NCBI RefSeq assembly: GCF_900007165.1
Contig: NZ_CYGY02000009.1
Span: forward strand, 62,001 to 126,000
DNA length: 64,000 bases
Direction: 5' to 3'
Source: Paraburkholderia piptadeniae
GTDB taxonomy: Bacteria > Pseudomonadota > Gammaproteobacteria > Burkholderiales > Burkholderiaceae
Position 1 is the first letter of the stretch, and each line of letters begins with the position of its first letter. Shown one piece after another: positions 8,255-18,655 of this stretch. The notes under the pieces were generated by a model. That model was not told the DNA's origin and made no database searches. It saw only the letters and a list, made by a program, of their open reading frames with translations. A program made the position numbers and the translations under genes.

Positions 8255-8273
8255 CGCGCCCGCAACGGGCGCG
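8255..8273 (+). other. Stem-loop between scpB and rluB
   Basis: An 8-bp perfect stem CGCGCCCG / CGGGCGCG closes a CAA loop, 13 bases before the rluB ribosome binding site. It has no T tract, so a processing or translation-modulating role is more likely than termination. Confidence 0.4.
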
Positions 8274-8296
8274 CGACCAGACATTTTGAGGTTGTT

Positions 8297-10066
8297 TTGA
8301 CAGACATCCACGACACCGATTCGCCCGAATCCGAGCGCGCCGTTGCCGCCGCGCGCCCCGACGAGACGCGTACGGCGCAAGCATCGGCCACCGACAGCGA
8401 GCGGCCCGCGCAATCGCACGACGCCGAAGGCGAAGAGCGTCCGCGCCGCGGCCTGCGCCGTGGTCCGCGTAGCCTGATCGCGCGTCGCCGCGCCGGCACG
8501 AAGGCGAAGACGGCCGAGGCGAAGACGGGCGAAGCCGCCGACGCGCAGCCGGCGCCCATCGCGGCGGAAGCGCCGCCCGACGGCGAAGTCGTCGCGCGGG
8601 TGCGCATGCCGCGCAAGGACGCGGGCGCGAAGGGACAAGGCGGCCAGGGCGGACGCCGCGCGGGCGGCAAGCAGGGTGGGCAGCAAGGCGGCCACCAGGG
8701 CGGCCAGCGCAAGAATCGCGGCGGCAGCGTTGCGGCGCCCGCGGCAGCCGATGGTGAGAAGCAGGACGATCTGTTCGCGTACGTGACGTCGCCGGCGTTC
8801 GATGCGGACAACTCCACGACGGGCGGCGTGCGCGCGCCGATGCTGCGTCGTGGCCGCGCCGCTGCGCCCAAGCGCGTGCTGGCGCCGGACGACGACGCAC
8901 CGAAGCTGCACAAGGTGCTCGCGGAAGCGGGCATGGGCTCGCGCCGCGAGATGGAAGAGCTGATCGTCGCGGGCCGCGTGTCGGTGAACGGCGAGCCGGC
9001 GCACATCGGCCAGCGCATCATGCCGACCGATCTCGTGCGCATCAATGGCAAGCCCGTCAAGCGCAAGCTGCAGAACAAGCCGCCGCGCGTGCTGCTGTAT
9101 CACAAGCCGACGGGCGAGATCGTCAGTCACGCCGATCCGGAAGGCCGTCCGTCCGTGTTCGACAAGCTGCCGCCGATGAAGACGGCAAAGTGGCTCGCCG
9201 TCGGCCGTCTGGACTTCAATACGGAAGGCCTGTTGATGCTCACCACGTCGGGCGATCTGGCCAACCGCTTCATGCATCCGCGCTACAGCGTCGAGCGTGA
9301 ATACGCGGTGCGCGTGGTCGGCGAGCTGACGGAAGGCAACCGGCAAAAGCTGTTGCACGGCGTCGAACTGGACGACGGTCCGGCGAACTTCCTGCGTATC
9401 CGCGATGGCGGCGGCGAAGGCACGAATCACTGGTATCACGTCGCGCTCGCCGAAGGGCGCAACCGCGAAGTGCGCCGCATGTTCGAGGCCGTCGGCCTGA
9501 TGGTCAGCCGGCTGATCCGCACGCGTCACGGCCCGATCCTGCTGCCGCGCGGTCTCAAGCGTGGCCGCTGGGAAGAGCTCGAGGACAATCAGGTGCGCAG
9601 CCTGTTGGCGTCGGTTGGTCTGAAGGCGCCGACCGAAGAGAAAGGCGGCGGCCGCCGCAACGAGCAGGAGCGTCGTCAGCCTGATCCGATGCAGACGTCG
9701 ATGGGCTTCATCAGCCGCGAGCCCGTGCTGATGTCGCATGGTCGCTTCGACCAGCAGCCGCCGCGCGGCGGGCAGGGTCGCCGCGGCAAGGCGCCGGGCA
9801 CGTTCGGCGCGTTGAATTCCGGCTTGGGCGGATTCGGCAACACGAACGGCAATCGCGAAGGGCGTGGCCGAGGCCGTGATGTCGACGGCAATCGCGCGCC
9901 GTCGGGCAACCACGCGGCAGCGGGCGGCAATGCGAAGCGTGGGGGCGGCGGCAATCGCACGCCGAACGGTAATCGTGCGAACAGCGGCAATCGCGCTGGC
10001 GGCAACCCGAACGCCGGGGGCAACCGCAGCGGCGGCGCTCCGCGCAACCGTTCGCGCGGACGTTGA
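8297..10066 (+). CDS. rluB: 23S rRNA pseudouridine synthase B with extended tails
   Basis: RluB makes pseudouridine 2605 in 23S rRNA. The conserved core has an S4 RNA-binding domain (about residues 202-250, [20 protein letters not shown]) and the RsuA-type catalytic domain with the nucleophile Asp306 in [19 protein letters not shown], followed by [14 protein letters not shown]. The protein is 589 residues, about twice the enterobacterial enzyme: an Arg/Gly/Gln-rich N-terminal 200 residues ([18 protein letters not shown]) and a Gly/Asn/Arg-rich C-terminal 150 residues flank the core. These disordered, basic tails probably add RNA contacts. The start is a TTG at 8297 preceded by TGAGG; no ATG fits as well. 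Confidence 0.93.
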   Translation: MTDIHDTDSPESERAVAAARPDETRTAQASATDSERPAQSHDAEGEERPRRGLRRGPRSLIARRRAGTKAKTAEAKTGEAADAQPAPIAAEAPPDGEVVARVRMPRKDAGAKGQGGQGGRRAGGKQGGQQGGHQGGQRKNRGGSVAAPAAADGEKQDDLFAYVTSPAFDADNSTTGGVRAPMLRRGRAAAPKRVLAPDDDAPKLHKVLAEAGMGSRREMEELIVAGRVSVNGEPAHIGQRIMPTDLVRINGKPVKRKLQNKPPRVLLYHKPTGEIVSHADPEGRPSVFDKLPPMKTAKWLAVGRLDFNTEGLLMLTTSGDLANRFMHPRYSVEREYAVRVVGELTEGNRQKLLHGVELDDGPANFLRIRDGGGEGTNHWYHVALAEGRNREVRRMFEAVGLMVSRLIRTRHGPILLPRGLKRGRWEELEDNQVRSLLASVGLKAPTEEKGGGRRNEQERRQPDPMQTSMGFISREPVLMSHGRFDQQPPRGGQGRRGKAPGTFGALNSGLGGFGNTNGNREGRGRGRDVDGNRAPSGNHAAAGGNAKRGGGGNRTPNGNRANSGNRAGGNPNAGGNRSGGAPRNRSRGR

Positions 10067-10288
10067 TGGTTCAGTCGCTGCGGACGGTCTCCGGTTCCAG
10101 CCGAGCCGTCTGCGGCGATGCTGTGATTGCGCCGTGTTTGTGTCTGGATGCACCTCCACCGTTTGCAGCACTTTCAAGTCGTTTCAAGCGCGGCCGCAAG
10201 CCTGCGCGAACCGCACGAAAAGGCCCGGCTTTAACCCTTGATTGCGGCGAAATCAGCCGCAAGTGCGGTTGGTGAGCCCGCAGGCGGT

Positions 10289-10317
10289 TTGCGTTTGTCC
10301 TGAAAAATGGCTACAAT
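10289..10317 (+). promoter_or_regulatory. Promoter of the rimP-nusA-infB leader
   Basis: TTGCGT (10289-10294), a 17-base spacer and TACAAT (10312-10317) form a good sigma-70 pattern. The start would be near 10324. Confidence 0.6.
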
Positions 10318-10404
10318 CGCAAAGTCACTGGGCGTGCGGTTTCATGTGCGGCTCAGGTGCGACCACCGGCAATAAGATGATGGGCGTTTCGCCCATTTTT
10401 TTTT
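10318..10404 (+). ncRNA. rimP leader RNA with premature terminator (attenuator candidate)
   Basis: From the predicted start to the end of the T run is about 80 nucleotides. It ends in a terminator more than 110 bases before the rimP start codon, so most transcripts would stop unless read-through is allowed. Leaders with premature terminators are known before rimP in other proteobacteria, where the downstream product NusA itself affects termination. Whether this one is homologous cannot be decided by eye. Confidence 0.5.
10380..10404 (+). terminator. Premature Rho-independent terminator in the rimP leader
   Basis: A 7-bp stem ATGGGCG / CGCCCAT with a TTT loop is followed directly by nine T residues (10396-10404). 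It is a textbook intrinsic terminator lying inside the leader of an essential operon. Confidence 0.85.
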
Positions 10405-10522
10405 GCCGCTCAGTTCTTACGTGGGTCGGCATCTCGGGTAGCACGAACGTGCGCCGGCTTGGCGCGCAGCCCGCGGGTGTATCGCAAAGGCTTGCAGCGC
10501 GAACATCTTAAAGGGCAGCACT

Positions 10523-10981
10523 GTGCAACTGACGGAACTGATTGAAACCACGGTCGTGGGCCTCGGCTACGAGCTCGTCGATCTCGAGCGCACCGGGCGC
10601 GGCATGCTGTGCGTGTATATCGACCAGCCCGCGGGCATCGCGATCGAAGACTGCGAAAAAGTTACCCGTCAGCTCCAGCACGTTCTGACGGTCGAAAATA
10701 TCGATTACGAGCGGCTTGAAGTATCGTCGCCGGGTCTCGACCGCCCGCTGAAGAAACTGGCGGACTTCGAACGCTTCGCGGGCAGCGAGGCGGTCATCAC
10801 ATTGAAAAAACCATTGGACGGACGGAAATCGTACCGGGGCATCCTGCATGCACCCGAAGGCGAAACGATCGGTCTGGAATTTGAAGGGAAGGAAGGCGCC
10901 GCGATGCTGGATTTCACGCTCGCGGATATCGACAAGGCACGCCTCGTTCCGAAAGTTGACTTTAGGAGCCGCAAACAATGA
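10523..10981 (+). CDS. rimP: Ribosome maturation factor RimP
   Basis: RimP (formerly YhbC) assists late assembly of the 30S subunit. The 152-residue product has the normal length and both domains: an N-terminal alpha/beta part ([20 protein letters not shown], then [20 protein letters not shown] and the [19 protein letters not shown] signature) and a C-terminal Sm-like barrel (residues about 90-150). The start is a GTG at 10523 after AAAGGGCAG. Its end overlaps nusA by four bases (ATGA), indicating translational coupling. Expression probably passes through the terminator at 10380-10404. Confidence 0.96.
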   Translation: MQLTELIETTVVGLGYELVDLERTGRGMLCVYIDQPAGIAIEDCEKVTRQLQHVLTVENIDYERLEVSSPGLDRPLKKLADFERFAGSEAVITLKKPLDGRKSYRGILHAPEGETIGLEFEGKEGAAMLDFTLADIDKARLVPKVDFRSRKQ

Positions 10982-12453
10982 GTCGCGAAGTGTTGATGCT
11001 GGTGGATGCGCTGGCACGCGAAAAAAATGTCGACAAGGACGTGGTTTTTGCCGCGCTCGAGGCAGCGCTCGCGTCTGCATCCAAGAAACTCTTCGACGAG
11101 GACGCGGATATCCGCGTCCATATCGACCGTGAAAGCGGCGAGCACGAGACGTTCCGCCGCTGGAAGGTCGTGCCGGATGAAGCGGGCCTGCAGGAGCCGG
11201 ATCAGGAAATCCTGTTGTTCGAAGCGCGCGAGCAGAAGGCCGACGCGCAGATCGACGACTTCCTGGAAGAGCCCGTTCCGTCGATCGAATTCGGCCGTAT
11301 CGGCGCGCAGGCCGCCAAGCAGGTGATCCTGCAGAAGGTGCGCGACGCGGAACGCGAGCAGATCTTGAACGACTTCCTCGAGCGCGGCGAAAACATCATG
11401 ACGGGCACCGTCAAGCGTCTCGACAAGGGCAACTTCATCGTCGAATCGGGCCGCGTCGAAGCGCTGTTGCGCCGCGACCAGCTGATTCCGAAGGAAAACC
11501 TGCGCGTCGGCGACCGCGTTCGCGCCTATATCGCGAAGGTCGACCGCACTGCGCGCGGCCCGCAGATCGAACTGTCGCGCACGGCGCCCGAGTTCCTGAT
11601 GAAGCTCTTCGAAATGGAAGTGCCGGAAATCGAGCAGGGCCTCCTGGAGATCAAGGCGGCGGCACGCGATCCCGGCGTGCGCGCGAAGATCGGTGTCGTC
11701 GCTTATGACAAGCGCATCGATCCCATCGGCACCTGCGTCGGCATTCGCGGTTCGCGCGTGCAGGCCGTGCGCAACGAGCTCGGTGGCGAAAACGTCGACA
11801 TCGTGCTATGGTCGGAAGATCCGGCCCAGTTTGTGATCGGCGCGCTCGCGCCGGCAGCCGTCCAGTCGATCGTCGTCGATGAAGAAAAGCATTCGATGGA
11901 CGTCGTCGTCGACGAGAACGAACTGGCCGTCGCTATCGGCCGCAGCGGCCAGAACGTGCGTCTTGCCAGCGAGCTCACCGGCTGGCAGATCAACATCATG
12001 ACGCCGGACGAGTCTGCGCAAAAGCAGAACCAGGAACGCGGCGTACTGCGCGACCTGTTTATGGCTCGTCTCGATGTCGACGAAGAAGTCGCCGACATCC
12101 TGATCGACGAAGGTTTCACGAGTCTCGAAGAGATTGCGTACGTGCCGCTCAACGAGATGCTCGAAATCGAAGCATTCGACGAAGACACGGTTCACGAACT
12201 GCGTAATCGCGCTCGTGACGCACTGCTGACGATGGCGATTGCGAATGAGGAAAAGGTCGAAGGCGTTGCGCTCGACCTGAAGAGCCTGGAAGGCATGGAT
12301 GCCGACCTGCTCGCGAAGCTGGCTGAACATCAGATCCAGACGCGCGACGAACTGGCAGAACTGGCTGTCGACGAGCTGGTCGAGATGACGGGGATGAATG
12401 AGGACGCCGCGAAGGCGTTGATCATGAAGGCCCGTGAACACTGGTTTCAATGA
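10978..12453 (+). CDS. nusA: Transcription termination/antitermination factor NusA
   Basis: NusA binds RNA polymerase and nascent RNA and modulates pausing, termination and antitermination. The 491 residues show the N-terminal polymerase-binding domain ([20 protein letters not shown]), S1 (about 135-200, containing [16 protein letters not shown]), two KH domains (about 230-345, with [14 protein letters not shown] and [18 protein letters not shown]) and two acidic C-terminal repeats (about 365-490) as in proteobacterial NusA. The start codon overlaps the rimP stop. NusA is the likely feedback regulator of the attenuator-like leader upstream. Confidence 0.97.
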   Translation: MSREVLMLVDALAREKNVDKDVVFAALEAALASASKKLFDEDADIRVHIDRESGEHETFRRWKVVPDEAGLQEPDQEILLFEAREQKADAQIDDFLEEPVPSIEFGRIGAQAAKQVILQKVRDAEREQILNDFLERGENIMTGTVKRLDKGNFIVESGRVEALLRRDQLIPKENLRVGDRVRAYIAKVDRTARGPQIELSRTAPEFLMKLFEMEVPEIEQGLLEIKAAARDPGVRAKIGVVAYDKRIDPIGTCVGIRGSRVQAVRNELGGENVDIVLWSEDPAQFVIGALAPAAVQSIVVDEEKHSMDVVVDENELAVAIGRSGQNVRLASELTGWQINIMTPDESAQKQNQERGVLRDLFMARLDVDEEVADILIDEGFTSLEEIAYVPLNEMLEIEAFDEDTVHELRNRARDALLTMAIANEEKVEGVALDLKSLEGMDADLLAKLAEHQIQTRDELAELAVDELVEMTGMNEDAAKALIMKAREHWFQ

Positions 12454-12549
12454 GATCCACGACCATGAACCACTGATCTGATCGCGGCCGCAAGGCTGCA
12501 TGACCCGATGCTAACCGCAAGGAATCGGTCCTTGCACTAAGAGGAATGA

Positions 12550-15438
12550 ATGGCGAGTAACAACGTAGCCCAATTTGCCGCGGAACTGAAAATGCCTGCA
12601 GGCGTGCTGCTCGAGCAGCTGCAGGCGGCGGGCGTCCAGAAAGCGAGTGAAGACGATGCTTTGTCCGAGACGGACAAGGCGCGTCTGCTCGACCACTTGC
12701 GCAGGTCGCACGGCTCGAACGATGCTGACAAGCGCAAGATCACGCTGACGCGCCGGCATACGTCGGAAATCAAGCAGTCCGACGCCACGGGTAAAGCTCG
12801 CACCATTCAGGTCGAAGTGCGCAAGAAGCGCACGTTCGTCCGCCGCGATGAAGCGGCCGAACAGGCGGAAGTAGCGGGCAACGGTCAGGAAGCGGAAGAT
12901 CTCGAACTGCAGCGTCGCGAGGAAGAAGCGCGTCATGCGGCGGAGCTGCTCGAAAAGCAGGCGCTGGAGCTGAAGGAGCGCCAGGAGCGCCTCGCGCGCG
13001 AAGAAGCCGAGCGCCAGGAACGCGAACAGGCGGCCGAGGCGGAGCGTCGCCGCGCCGAAGAGGAATCGGCGAAGAAGCGCGCAGCGGCCATGGCCGAAGC
13101 GGCGGCTCGCGAGCAGGCCGAGCAGGAGCGCGCATCGCAGGACGAAGAGCGCGCGGCGGCGGAACGCGCTGCGCAGCGCGAAGCGGCGAAGAAGGCCGAA
13201 GACGCTGCACGCGAGCAGGCCGAGAAGGCACGCCTCGAACAGGAAGAAATCGCGAAGCGCCGCGCGGCGGCTGAAGCCGAAGCACGCGCGATCCGCGAAA
13301 TGATGAGCACGCCGCGCAAGGCGCAGGTGAAGGCGCCGGAACCGGCACCGAAGCCCGCCGAGCCGGCCAAGCCCGCCGAAGCGAAGGGCACGCTGCACAA
13401 GCCGGCGCGTCCGGCTGGTGAAACGTCGGCACGCCCCGCAGCGAAGAAGCCGGCGCCCGCAGCAGCGGCGCAACCGGTGGCGACTGCGCAGCCGGCGGGT
13501 CCCGGCGGCGACAAGAAGAAGGCGGGCGGCAAGGGCGGCACCTGGCAGGACGACGCTGCGAAGCGTCGCGGCATCAAGACGCGCGGCGACACCAGTGGCG
13601 GCGTCGATCGCGGCTGGCGTGGTGGCCCGAAGGGCCGTGGCAAGCATCAGGAAGCCACGACCTTCCAGGCGCCGACCGAGCCGATCGTGCGTGAAGTGCA
13701 CGTGCCGGAAACCATTACGGTTGCCGACCTTGCTCACAAGATGTCGGTGAAGGCTTCGGAAGTCATCAAGGTGATGATGAAGCTCGGCCAGATGGTCACG
13801 ATCAACCAGATGCTGGACCAGGAAACGGCGATGATCGTCGTCGAGGAACTGGGCCACCATGCCGTCGCGGCGAAGCTGGATGATCCGGAAGCGATGCTGA
13901 TCGAAGGCGAGGTCTCGGACGCGCCGCAACTGCCGCGTCCACCCGTCGTCACGGTCATGGGTCACGTCGACCACGGCAAGACCTCGCTGCTCGACTACAT
14001 CCGTCGCGCGAAGGTCGCGGCGGGCGAAGCGGGCGGCATTACGCAGCACATCGGCGCATATCACGTCGAAACGCCGCGCGGCGTCATCACGTTCCTCGAT
14101 ACGCCGGGTCACGAAGCGTTCACGGCAATGCGTGCGCGCGGTGCGAAGGCAACCGACATCGTGATTCTCGTCGTTGCAGCCGATGACGGCGTGATGCCGC
14201 AGACGAAGGAAGCGATCTCGCACGCGAAAGCGGGCGGCGTGCCCCTCGTCGTCGCGATCAACAAGATCGACAAGCCGGAAGCGAATCCGGAACGCGTGAA
14301 GCAGGAACTCGTCGCGGAAGGCGTGGTGCCGGAAGAATACGGCGGCGATTCGCCGTTCGTCCCGGTGTCGGCGAAGACGGGCGCGGGCATCGACGATCTG
14401 CTCGAAAACGTGCTGCTGCAAGCCGAAGTGCTGGAACTGAAGGCACCCGTCGAAGCACCGGCGAAGGGCCTCGTGATCGAAGCGAAGCTCGACAAGGGTA
14501 AGGGTCCGGTTGCAACGATCCTCGTCCAGTCGGGTACGCTCAATCGCGGCGACGTCGTGCTGGCAGGCAGCGCCTACGGCCGCGTGCGCGCGATGCTCGA
14601 CGAAACCAGCAAGCCGACCAAGACGGCGGGTCCGTCGATCCCGGTGGAAATCCAGGGTCTGTCGGAAGTGCCGGCGGCGGGCGAAGAAGTCATCGTCATG
14701 CCGGACGACCGCAAGGCTCGCGAAATCGCGCTGTTCCGTCAGGGCAAGTTCCGCGATGTGAAGCTCGCGAAGCAGCAGGCCGCGAAGCTCGAAAACATGC
14801 TCGAGCAGATGGGCGAAGGCGAAGTGCAGCATCTGCCTCTTATCGTCAAGGCCGACGTGCAGGGTTCGCAGGAAGCACTGGTGCAGGCGCTGCTCAAGCT
14901 GTCGACGGACGAAGTGCGCGTGCAGATCGTGCACAGCGCGGTCGGCGGCATCAGCGAGTCGGACGTCAACCTGGCGACGGCGTCGAAGGCGGTCATCATC
15001 GGCTTCAACACCCGCGCGGACGCCCAGGCTCGCAAGCTGGCGGAGACCAACGGCATCGACATCCGTTACTACAACATCATCTACGACGCAGTGGATGAGG
15101 TGAAGGCGGCGATGTCGGGCATGCTGGCCCCGGAGAAGCGCGAAGTCGTCACGGGCATGGTCGAAGTCCGTCAGGTCTTCAAGGTGCCGAAGGTCGGCAC
15201 GGTGGCGGGCTGTATGGTCACGGACGGTTTCGTCAAGCGGACGTCGTCGGTGCGCGTGCTGCGCAACAACGTCGTGGTCCACACGGGCGAGCTCGATTCG
15301 CTCAAGCGCTTCAAGGACGATGTCAAGGAAGTGCGCCAGGGCTTCGAATGCGGTATGTCGGTGAAGAACTTCAACGACATCCAGGAAGGCGATCAGTTCG
15401 AAGTCTTCGAAGTCACAGAAGTCGCGCGTACGCTGTAA
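12550..15438 (+). CDS. infB: Translation initiation factor IF-2
   Basis: IF-2 is the GTPase that places initiator tRNA on the 30S subunit. The 962-residue product has an N-terminal IF2N domain (residues 1-50), a long charged Ala/Glu/Arg coiled-coil region (about 110-270), a Lys/Pro/Ala linker, a second IF2N domain (about 385-440), then the G domain with GHVDHGKT (471-478), [15 protein letters not shown] and [10 protein letters not shown], and the C-terminal fMet-tRNA-binding part. The long charged region makes it larger than the E. coli protein (890). GAGGA lies five bases before the ATG. A terminator-like hairpin follows the stop at 15458. Confidence 0.97.
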   Translation: MASNNVAQFAAELKMPAGVLLEQLQAAGVQKASEDDALSETDKARLLDHLRRSHGSNDADKRKITLTRRHTSEIKQSDATGKARTIQVEVRKKRTFVRRDEAAEQAEVAGNGQEAEDLELQRREEEARHAAELLEKQALELKERQERLAREEAERQEREQAAEAERRRAEEESAKKRAAAMAEAAAREQAEQERASQDEERAAAERAAQREAAKKAEDAAREQAEKARLEQEEIAKRRAAAEAEARAIREMMSTPRKAQVKAPEPAPKPAEPAKPAEAKGTLHKPARPAGETSARPAAKKPAPAAAAQPVATAQPAGPGGDKKKAGGKGGTWQDDAAKRRGIKTRGDTSGGVDRGWRGGPKGRGKHQEATTFQAPTEPIVREVHVPETITVADLAHKMSVKASEVIKVMMKLGQMVTINQMLDQETAMIVVEELGHHAVAAKLDDPEAMLIEGEVSDAPQLPRPPVVTVMGHVDHGKTSLLDYIRRAKVAAGEAGGITQHIGAYHVETPRGVITFLDTPGHEAFTAMRARGAKATDIVILVVAADDGVMPQTKEAISHAKAGGVPLVVAINKIDKPEANPERVKQELVAEGVVPEEYGGDSPFVPVSAKTGAGIDDLLENVLLQAEVLELKAPVEAPAKGLVIEAKLDKGKGPVATILVQSGTLNRGDVVLAGSAYGRVRAMLDETSKPTKTAGPSIPVEIQGLSEVPAAGEEVIVMPDDRKAREIALFRQGKFRDVKLAKQQAAKLENMLEQMGEGEVQHLPLIVKADVQGSQEALVQALLKLSTDEVRVQIVHSAVGGISESDVNLATASKAVIIGFNTRADAQARKLAETNGIDIRYYNIIYDAVDEVKAAMSGMLAPEKREVVTGMVEVRQVFKVPKVGTVAGCMVTDGFVKRTSSVRVLRNNVVVHTGELDSLKRFKDDVKEVRQGFECGMSVKNFNDIQEGDQFEVFEVTEVARTL

Positions 15439-15457
15439 TTCAGGCGTCGAGCGCATG

Positions 15458-15500
15458 AGGGGCGGGGCGGGCGCTAGAGCCCAATCCCGCCCCTTTGTTT
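15458..15500 (+). terminator. Rho-independent terminator after infB
   Basis: The arms AGGGGCGGG (15458-15466) and CCCGCCCCT (15486-15494) enclose a smaller inner GGGC/GCCC stem, followed by TTTGTTT. It separates infB from rbfA, though read-through is likely because rbfA and truB are normally co-transcribed. Confidence 0.65.
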
Positions 15501-15593
15501 TTGCATCGAGTTGTGTTGTTGTGTTTGCGTTGGAGTCCGTGGCTCGTTGCCGCCGAATGCGCGAACACATTGCCACCGGATTACGGATTCACC

Positions 15594-15959
15594 ATGCCTA
15601 AGAAACGTACTTCTCCCAACCGCAACGTGCAGATCGCCGATCAGATTCAGCGCGATCTGTCCGAACTGATTCGCGAGGTCAAAGACCCGCGCATCGGTAT
15701 CGTCACTTTTCAGAGCGTCGAGCTGACGCCGGATTATGCGCACGCGAAGGTCTACTTCACGACGCTGACGGGCGATCCGCTGCAGACGCAGGACGCGCTC
15801 AATCACGCGGCCGGTCATCTGCACAACCTGTTGTTCAAGCGCCTGCACATCCACACAGTGCCGACGCTGCATTTCCACTACGACAAGACGATCGAGCGCG
15901 CGGTGGAGATGTCGCGTCTGATCGACGAGGCGAACGCCACGCGCGCGAAAGACGACTGA
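15594..15959 (+). CDS. rbfA: 30S ribosome-binding factor RbfA
   Basis: RbfA is a single KH-domain protein that binds immature 30S subunits near the 16S rRNA 5' helix. The 121-residue product has the expected length and motifs: [51 protein letters not shown] and the [15 protein letters not shown] signature. The ATG at 15594 is chosen because family members begin MPKKR or similar; an in-frame upstream codon at 15495 would add 33 unrelated residues across the infB terminator. truB follows after 24 bases. Confidence 0.95.
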   Translation: MPKKRTSPNRNVQIADQIQRDLSELIREVKDPRIGIVTFQSVELTPDYAHAKVYFTTLTGDPLQTQDALNHAAGHLHNLLFKRLHIHTVPTLHFHYDKTIERAVEMSRLIDEANATRAKDD

Positions 15960-15983
15960 TCGAAGGTCGAGGCACGCGCGCAT

Positions 15984-16913
15984 ATGACTCAGAATCCACG
16001 CCCCAAGGTGCCGCGCCGCGCGCTCGATGGCGTGTTGCTGCTCGACAAGCCAGTGGGTTTGTCGAGCAACGACGCGCTGATTCGCGCGAAGCGTCTGTAT
16101 CTCGCGAAGAAGGCGGGACACACGGGCACGCTCGACCCGCTCGCATCCGGGCTCCTGCCGCTCTGTTTCGGCGAAGCGACGAAGTTTTCGCAAGACCTGC
16201 TCGACGCGGACAAGACCTACGAAGCGACCATGCGCTTAGGCATACGCACGACGACGGGCGATGCGGAAGGCGAAGCGATCGAAACGCGCGACGTAGCGTG
16301 CGACCTGCCCGCCGTCGAACGGGCGCTCGCGCAATTTCGCGGCGGCATCGTGCAGGTGCCGCCGATGTATTCGGCGCTCAAGCGCGACGGCAAGCCGCTG
16401 TACGAGTACGCGCGCGCCGGGCAGACGGTCGAGCGCGAAGGGCGTCAGGTGACGATCCATGCGCTGGAACTCGTCGCGTGCGCGCTGCCCGACGTGACGT
16501 TTCGCGTGACGTGCAGCAAGGGCACCTATGTGCGCACGCTGGCCGAGGACATCGGCGAGGCGCTCGGCTGCGGCGCGCATCTGGTGATGCTGCGGCGTAC
16601 GGGCGTCGGCGCGCTGACGCTCGAGCATTCGGTCCCGCTCGACGCGCTGTCCGGCGCGACAGAGAGCGAGCGCGACGCGTGGCTGCAGCCTGTCGACGCG
16701 TTGCTGTCGACGTTCCCGTCCGTGCGGCTCGATGCGGAAGCGACACGTCGTTTCATGCACGGCCAGCGCTTGCGGCTTGCCGATCTTTCCGTGGGCGACG
16801 ATGTGCTGCAAGCCGCCCGCACGCGCGTTTATGCGAGCGAAGGCAAATTGCTTGGCGTGGCGAGAGTGGGCGAGGGCGTGCTTGCGCCCGAACGCCTGAT
16901 CGTGACGGCGTGA
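15984..16913 (+). CDS. truB: tRNA pseudouridine(55) synthase
   Basis: TruB makes pseudouridine 55 in the T loop of tRNAs and also acts as a tRNA-folding chaperone. The 309-residue protein has DGVLLLDKPVGLSSNDAL, the catalytic Asp51 in GHTGTLDPLASGLLPL, ALKRDGKPLYEYARAG and the KGTYVRTLAEDIGEALG motif, with a C-terminal PUA-like part from about 250. Length and order match the family. It ends the scpB-to-truB housekeeping block; a bidirectional terminator at 16962-16999 separates it from the converging efflux operon. Confidence 0.96.
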   Translation: MTQNPRPKVPRRALDGVLLLDKPVGLSSNDALIRAKRLYLAKKAGHTGTLDPLASGLLPLCFGEATKFSQDLLDADKTYEATMRLGIRTTTGDAEGEAIETRDVACDLPAVERALAQFRGGIVQVPPMYSALKRDGKPLYEYARAGQTVEREGRQVTIHALELVACALPDVTFRVTCSKGTYVRTLAEDIGEALGCGAHLVMLRRTGVGALTLEHSVPLDALSGATESERDAWLQPVDALLSTFPSVRLDAEATRRFMHGQRLRLADLSVGDDVLQAARTRVYASEGKLLGVARVGEGVLAPERLIVTA

Positions 16914-16961
16914 CGACCTGACGGCAGCAAGACCCGCTACCAGACAATCTGCGCAAGAAGC

Positions 16962-16999
16962 AAAAAAGGCGGACCGCAATCGAGCGGCTCCGCTTTTTT
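16962..16999. terminator. Bidirectional terminator between truB and emrB
   Basis: A hairpin of two joined stems (AAGGCGGACCGC paired with GCGGCTCCGCTT, one bulge) has A6 on the left and T6 on the right, so it can end both truB (plus) and emrB (minus) transcripts. Confidence 0.8.
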
Positions 17000-17051
17000 C
17001 TTGCCGACCAATGCCGCGACGAATCGAGGCATCAGTCGGCCAACAGCAGAA

Positions 17052-18617
17052 TCAATGCGCCGCTGAAGCCGCCGCGCTCGCATCGCCGCTCGCCGCGCGT
17101 TCGGGACGCGTGACCCAGATCAGCGCGATCAGCGCGACGAAAATTCCCGCCGATACATAGAACAGGTCGTTCACACCGAGTTGCGCGGCCTGCTGTGTCG
17201 TCATCGAGTTGAAGAGTCCGTACGCTTGCGCCTGGTTCAGCCCGACGCCGCCCATCTGCGTGATCGACTGGTCGAACACGGGGTTGTACGCGTTCGCGCG
17301 CTCGGTCAGTTGAGCGTGATGCAGGATCGAGCGATGGTCCCACGCAGTTTCGAAGATCGACGTGCCGATGCCGCCGCACATGATCCGCACAAAGTTCGAC
17401 AGGCCCGAAGCCGCTGGAATCCGGTGGCCCGGCAAACCGGACAGCGTGATCGACACGAGCGGGATGAAGAAGCCAGCCATGCCGATGCCTTGAATGAGCG
17501 TCGGCAGCATCAGCGAGTAGGTGTCGACGCCCGTCGTGTAGCGCGAGCGCATCCAGAAGCACAGCGCGAACACGAGGAACGACGCCGTCGAGATATAACG
17601 CGGATCGGTGCGCGGCAGGATCTTGCCCGTCATCGGCGAGAGCAGGACTGCGAACAAGCCGACGGGCGCCATCACGAGACCGGCGTCCGTCGCCGTGTAG
17701 CCGATGTCGGTTTGCAGCCAGAGCGGCAGCAGCACCAGATTGCCGAAGTACAAACCATAGCCGATCGCCAGCGCCACCGTGCCGCCCGTGAAATTGCGCA
17801 GCTTGAAGAGCGACAGGTCGACGACGGGATGCTTGTCCGTCAGCTCCCACACGATAAAGAACGCCAGCGCGATCAGCGCGGTGAGCGCCAGCACGACGAT
17901 CGTCGTCGACGAGAACCAGTCGAGGTCCTTGCCTTTGTCGAGCATGACCTGCAGTGAGCCGACCCACGTGATCAGCAGCACGAGGCCGACGATATCGATC
18001 GGCGCTTTCTTGATGACGGAATCGCGGTTGCGGAAGATCGCCCACGTCGCGGCGGCGGCGATGATGCCGACGGGGATGTTCACGTAGAAAATCCACGGCC
18101 ACGAGATGTTGTCCGAGATCCAGCCGCCGAGAATCGGACCGGCGACGGGCGCGATCAGCGTCGTCATCGCCCACATCGAGAGCGCCATCGGCGCCTTCGC
18201 GCGCGGATAGCTCGCGAGCAGCAGCGTCTGCGACAGCGGAATCATCGGACCGGCGACCGCGCCCTGCAGCACGCGCGACGCGAGCAGGAAGGGTAAATTC
18301 GGCGAGAGGCCGCACATCCACGACGAGATCACGAACAGCACGATCGACGCCATGAAGAGCCGCACCTGACCGAGGCGGTCGGTGAGCCAGCCGGTCAGCG
18401 GCACGGAGATCGCGTTCGCGACCGCGAACGACGTGATCACCCACGTGCCCTGATCGGCCGACACGCCGAGGTCGCCGGAAATCGACGGAATCGAGACGTT
18501 CGCGATCGACGTGTCCAGCACATTCATGAAAACGGCGAGCGACACCGCGATGGTGCCGATCACCAGTTGCGCGCCCTCGAGCGGCGGATGAAGGGCGTGC
18601 GCTTGAGCCTGAGCCAT
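17052..18617 (-). CDS. emrB: DHA2-family drug:proton antiporter, EmrB type
   Basis: This 521-residue MFS permease has the 14-helix DHA2 layout. After a short cytosolic N terminus come helix 1 with the family motif LDTSIANVSIPSISGDLGVS, the motif-A region WLTDRLGQVRLF after helix 2, and motif C with PVAGPILGGWISDNISWPWIF in helix 5, followed by nine more hydrophobic segments. EmrB pumps hydrophobic drugs and uncouplers across the inner membrane, coupled to proton entry, and hands them to EmrA. It is the last gene of the marR-omf-emrA-emrB operon, 38 bases after emrA, and ends at the bidirectional terminator. The substrate range is unknown. Confidence 0.94.
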   Translation of the reverse strand: MAQAQAHALHPPLEGAQLVIGTIAVSLAVFMNVLDTSIANVSIPSISGDLGVSADQGTWVITSFAVANAISVPLTGWLTDRLGQVRLFMASIVLFVISSWMCGLSPNLPFLLASRVLQGAVAGPMIPLSQTLLLASYPRAKAPMALSMWAMTTLIAPVAGPILGGWISDNISWPWIFYVNIPVGIIAAAATWAIFRNRDSVIKKAPIDIVGLVLLITWVGSLQVMLDKGKDLDWFSSTTIVVLALTALIALAFFIVWELTDKHPVVDLSLFKLRNFTGGTVALAIGYGLYFGNLVLLPLWLQTDIGYTATDAGLVMAPVGLFAVLLSPMTGKILPRTDPRYISTASFLVFALCFWMRSRYTTGVDTYSLMLPTLIQGIGMAGFFIPLVSITLSGLPGHRIPAASGLSNFVRIMCGGIGTSIFETAWDHRSILHHAQLTERANAYNPVFDQSITQMGGVGLNQAQAYGLFNSMTTQQAAQLGVNDLFYVSAGIFVALIALIWVTRPERAASGDASAAASAAH

Positions 18618-18655
18618 CTATTGTTCGAACCTTGTTGAATGCCGACGGACGCCGT

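Larger units (their letters stand above)
10067..10522. other. Intergenic and leader region before rimP
   Basis: It carries a stem-loop at 10242-10262 (TTGCGGC / GCCGCAA), the promoter at 10289-10317, the leader with its early terminator (10318-10404), and 118 further bases before the rimP GTG. No gene was found in it. Confidence 0.5.

Noticed and set aside
7085..10177. Very long minus-strand open frame opposite scpB and rluB
   Set aside because: It is a high-GC shadow of the two real genes, without a ribosome binding site and with Arg/Ala-rich composition.
12511..15576. 1021-codon minus-strand open frame opposite infB
   Set aside because: It mirrors the IF-2 gene, has no family features and is rich in His/Arg/Leu as expected for an antisense frame.
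15495..15593. Upstream start for RbfA
   Set aside because: It would start within the infB terminator and add 33 unrelated residues.
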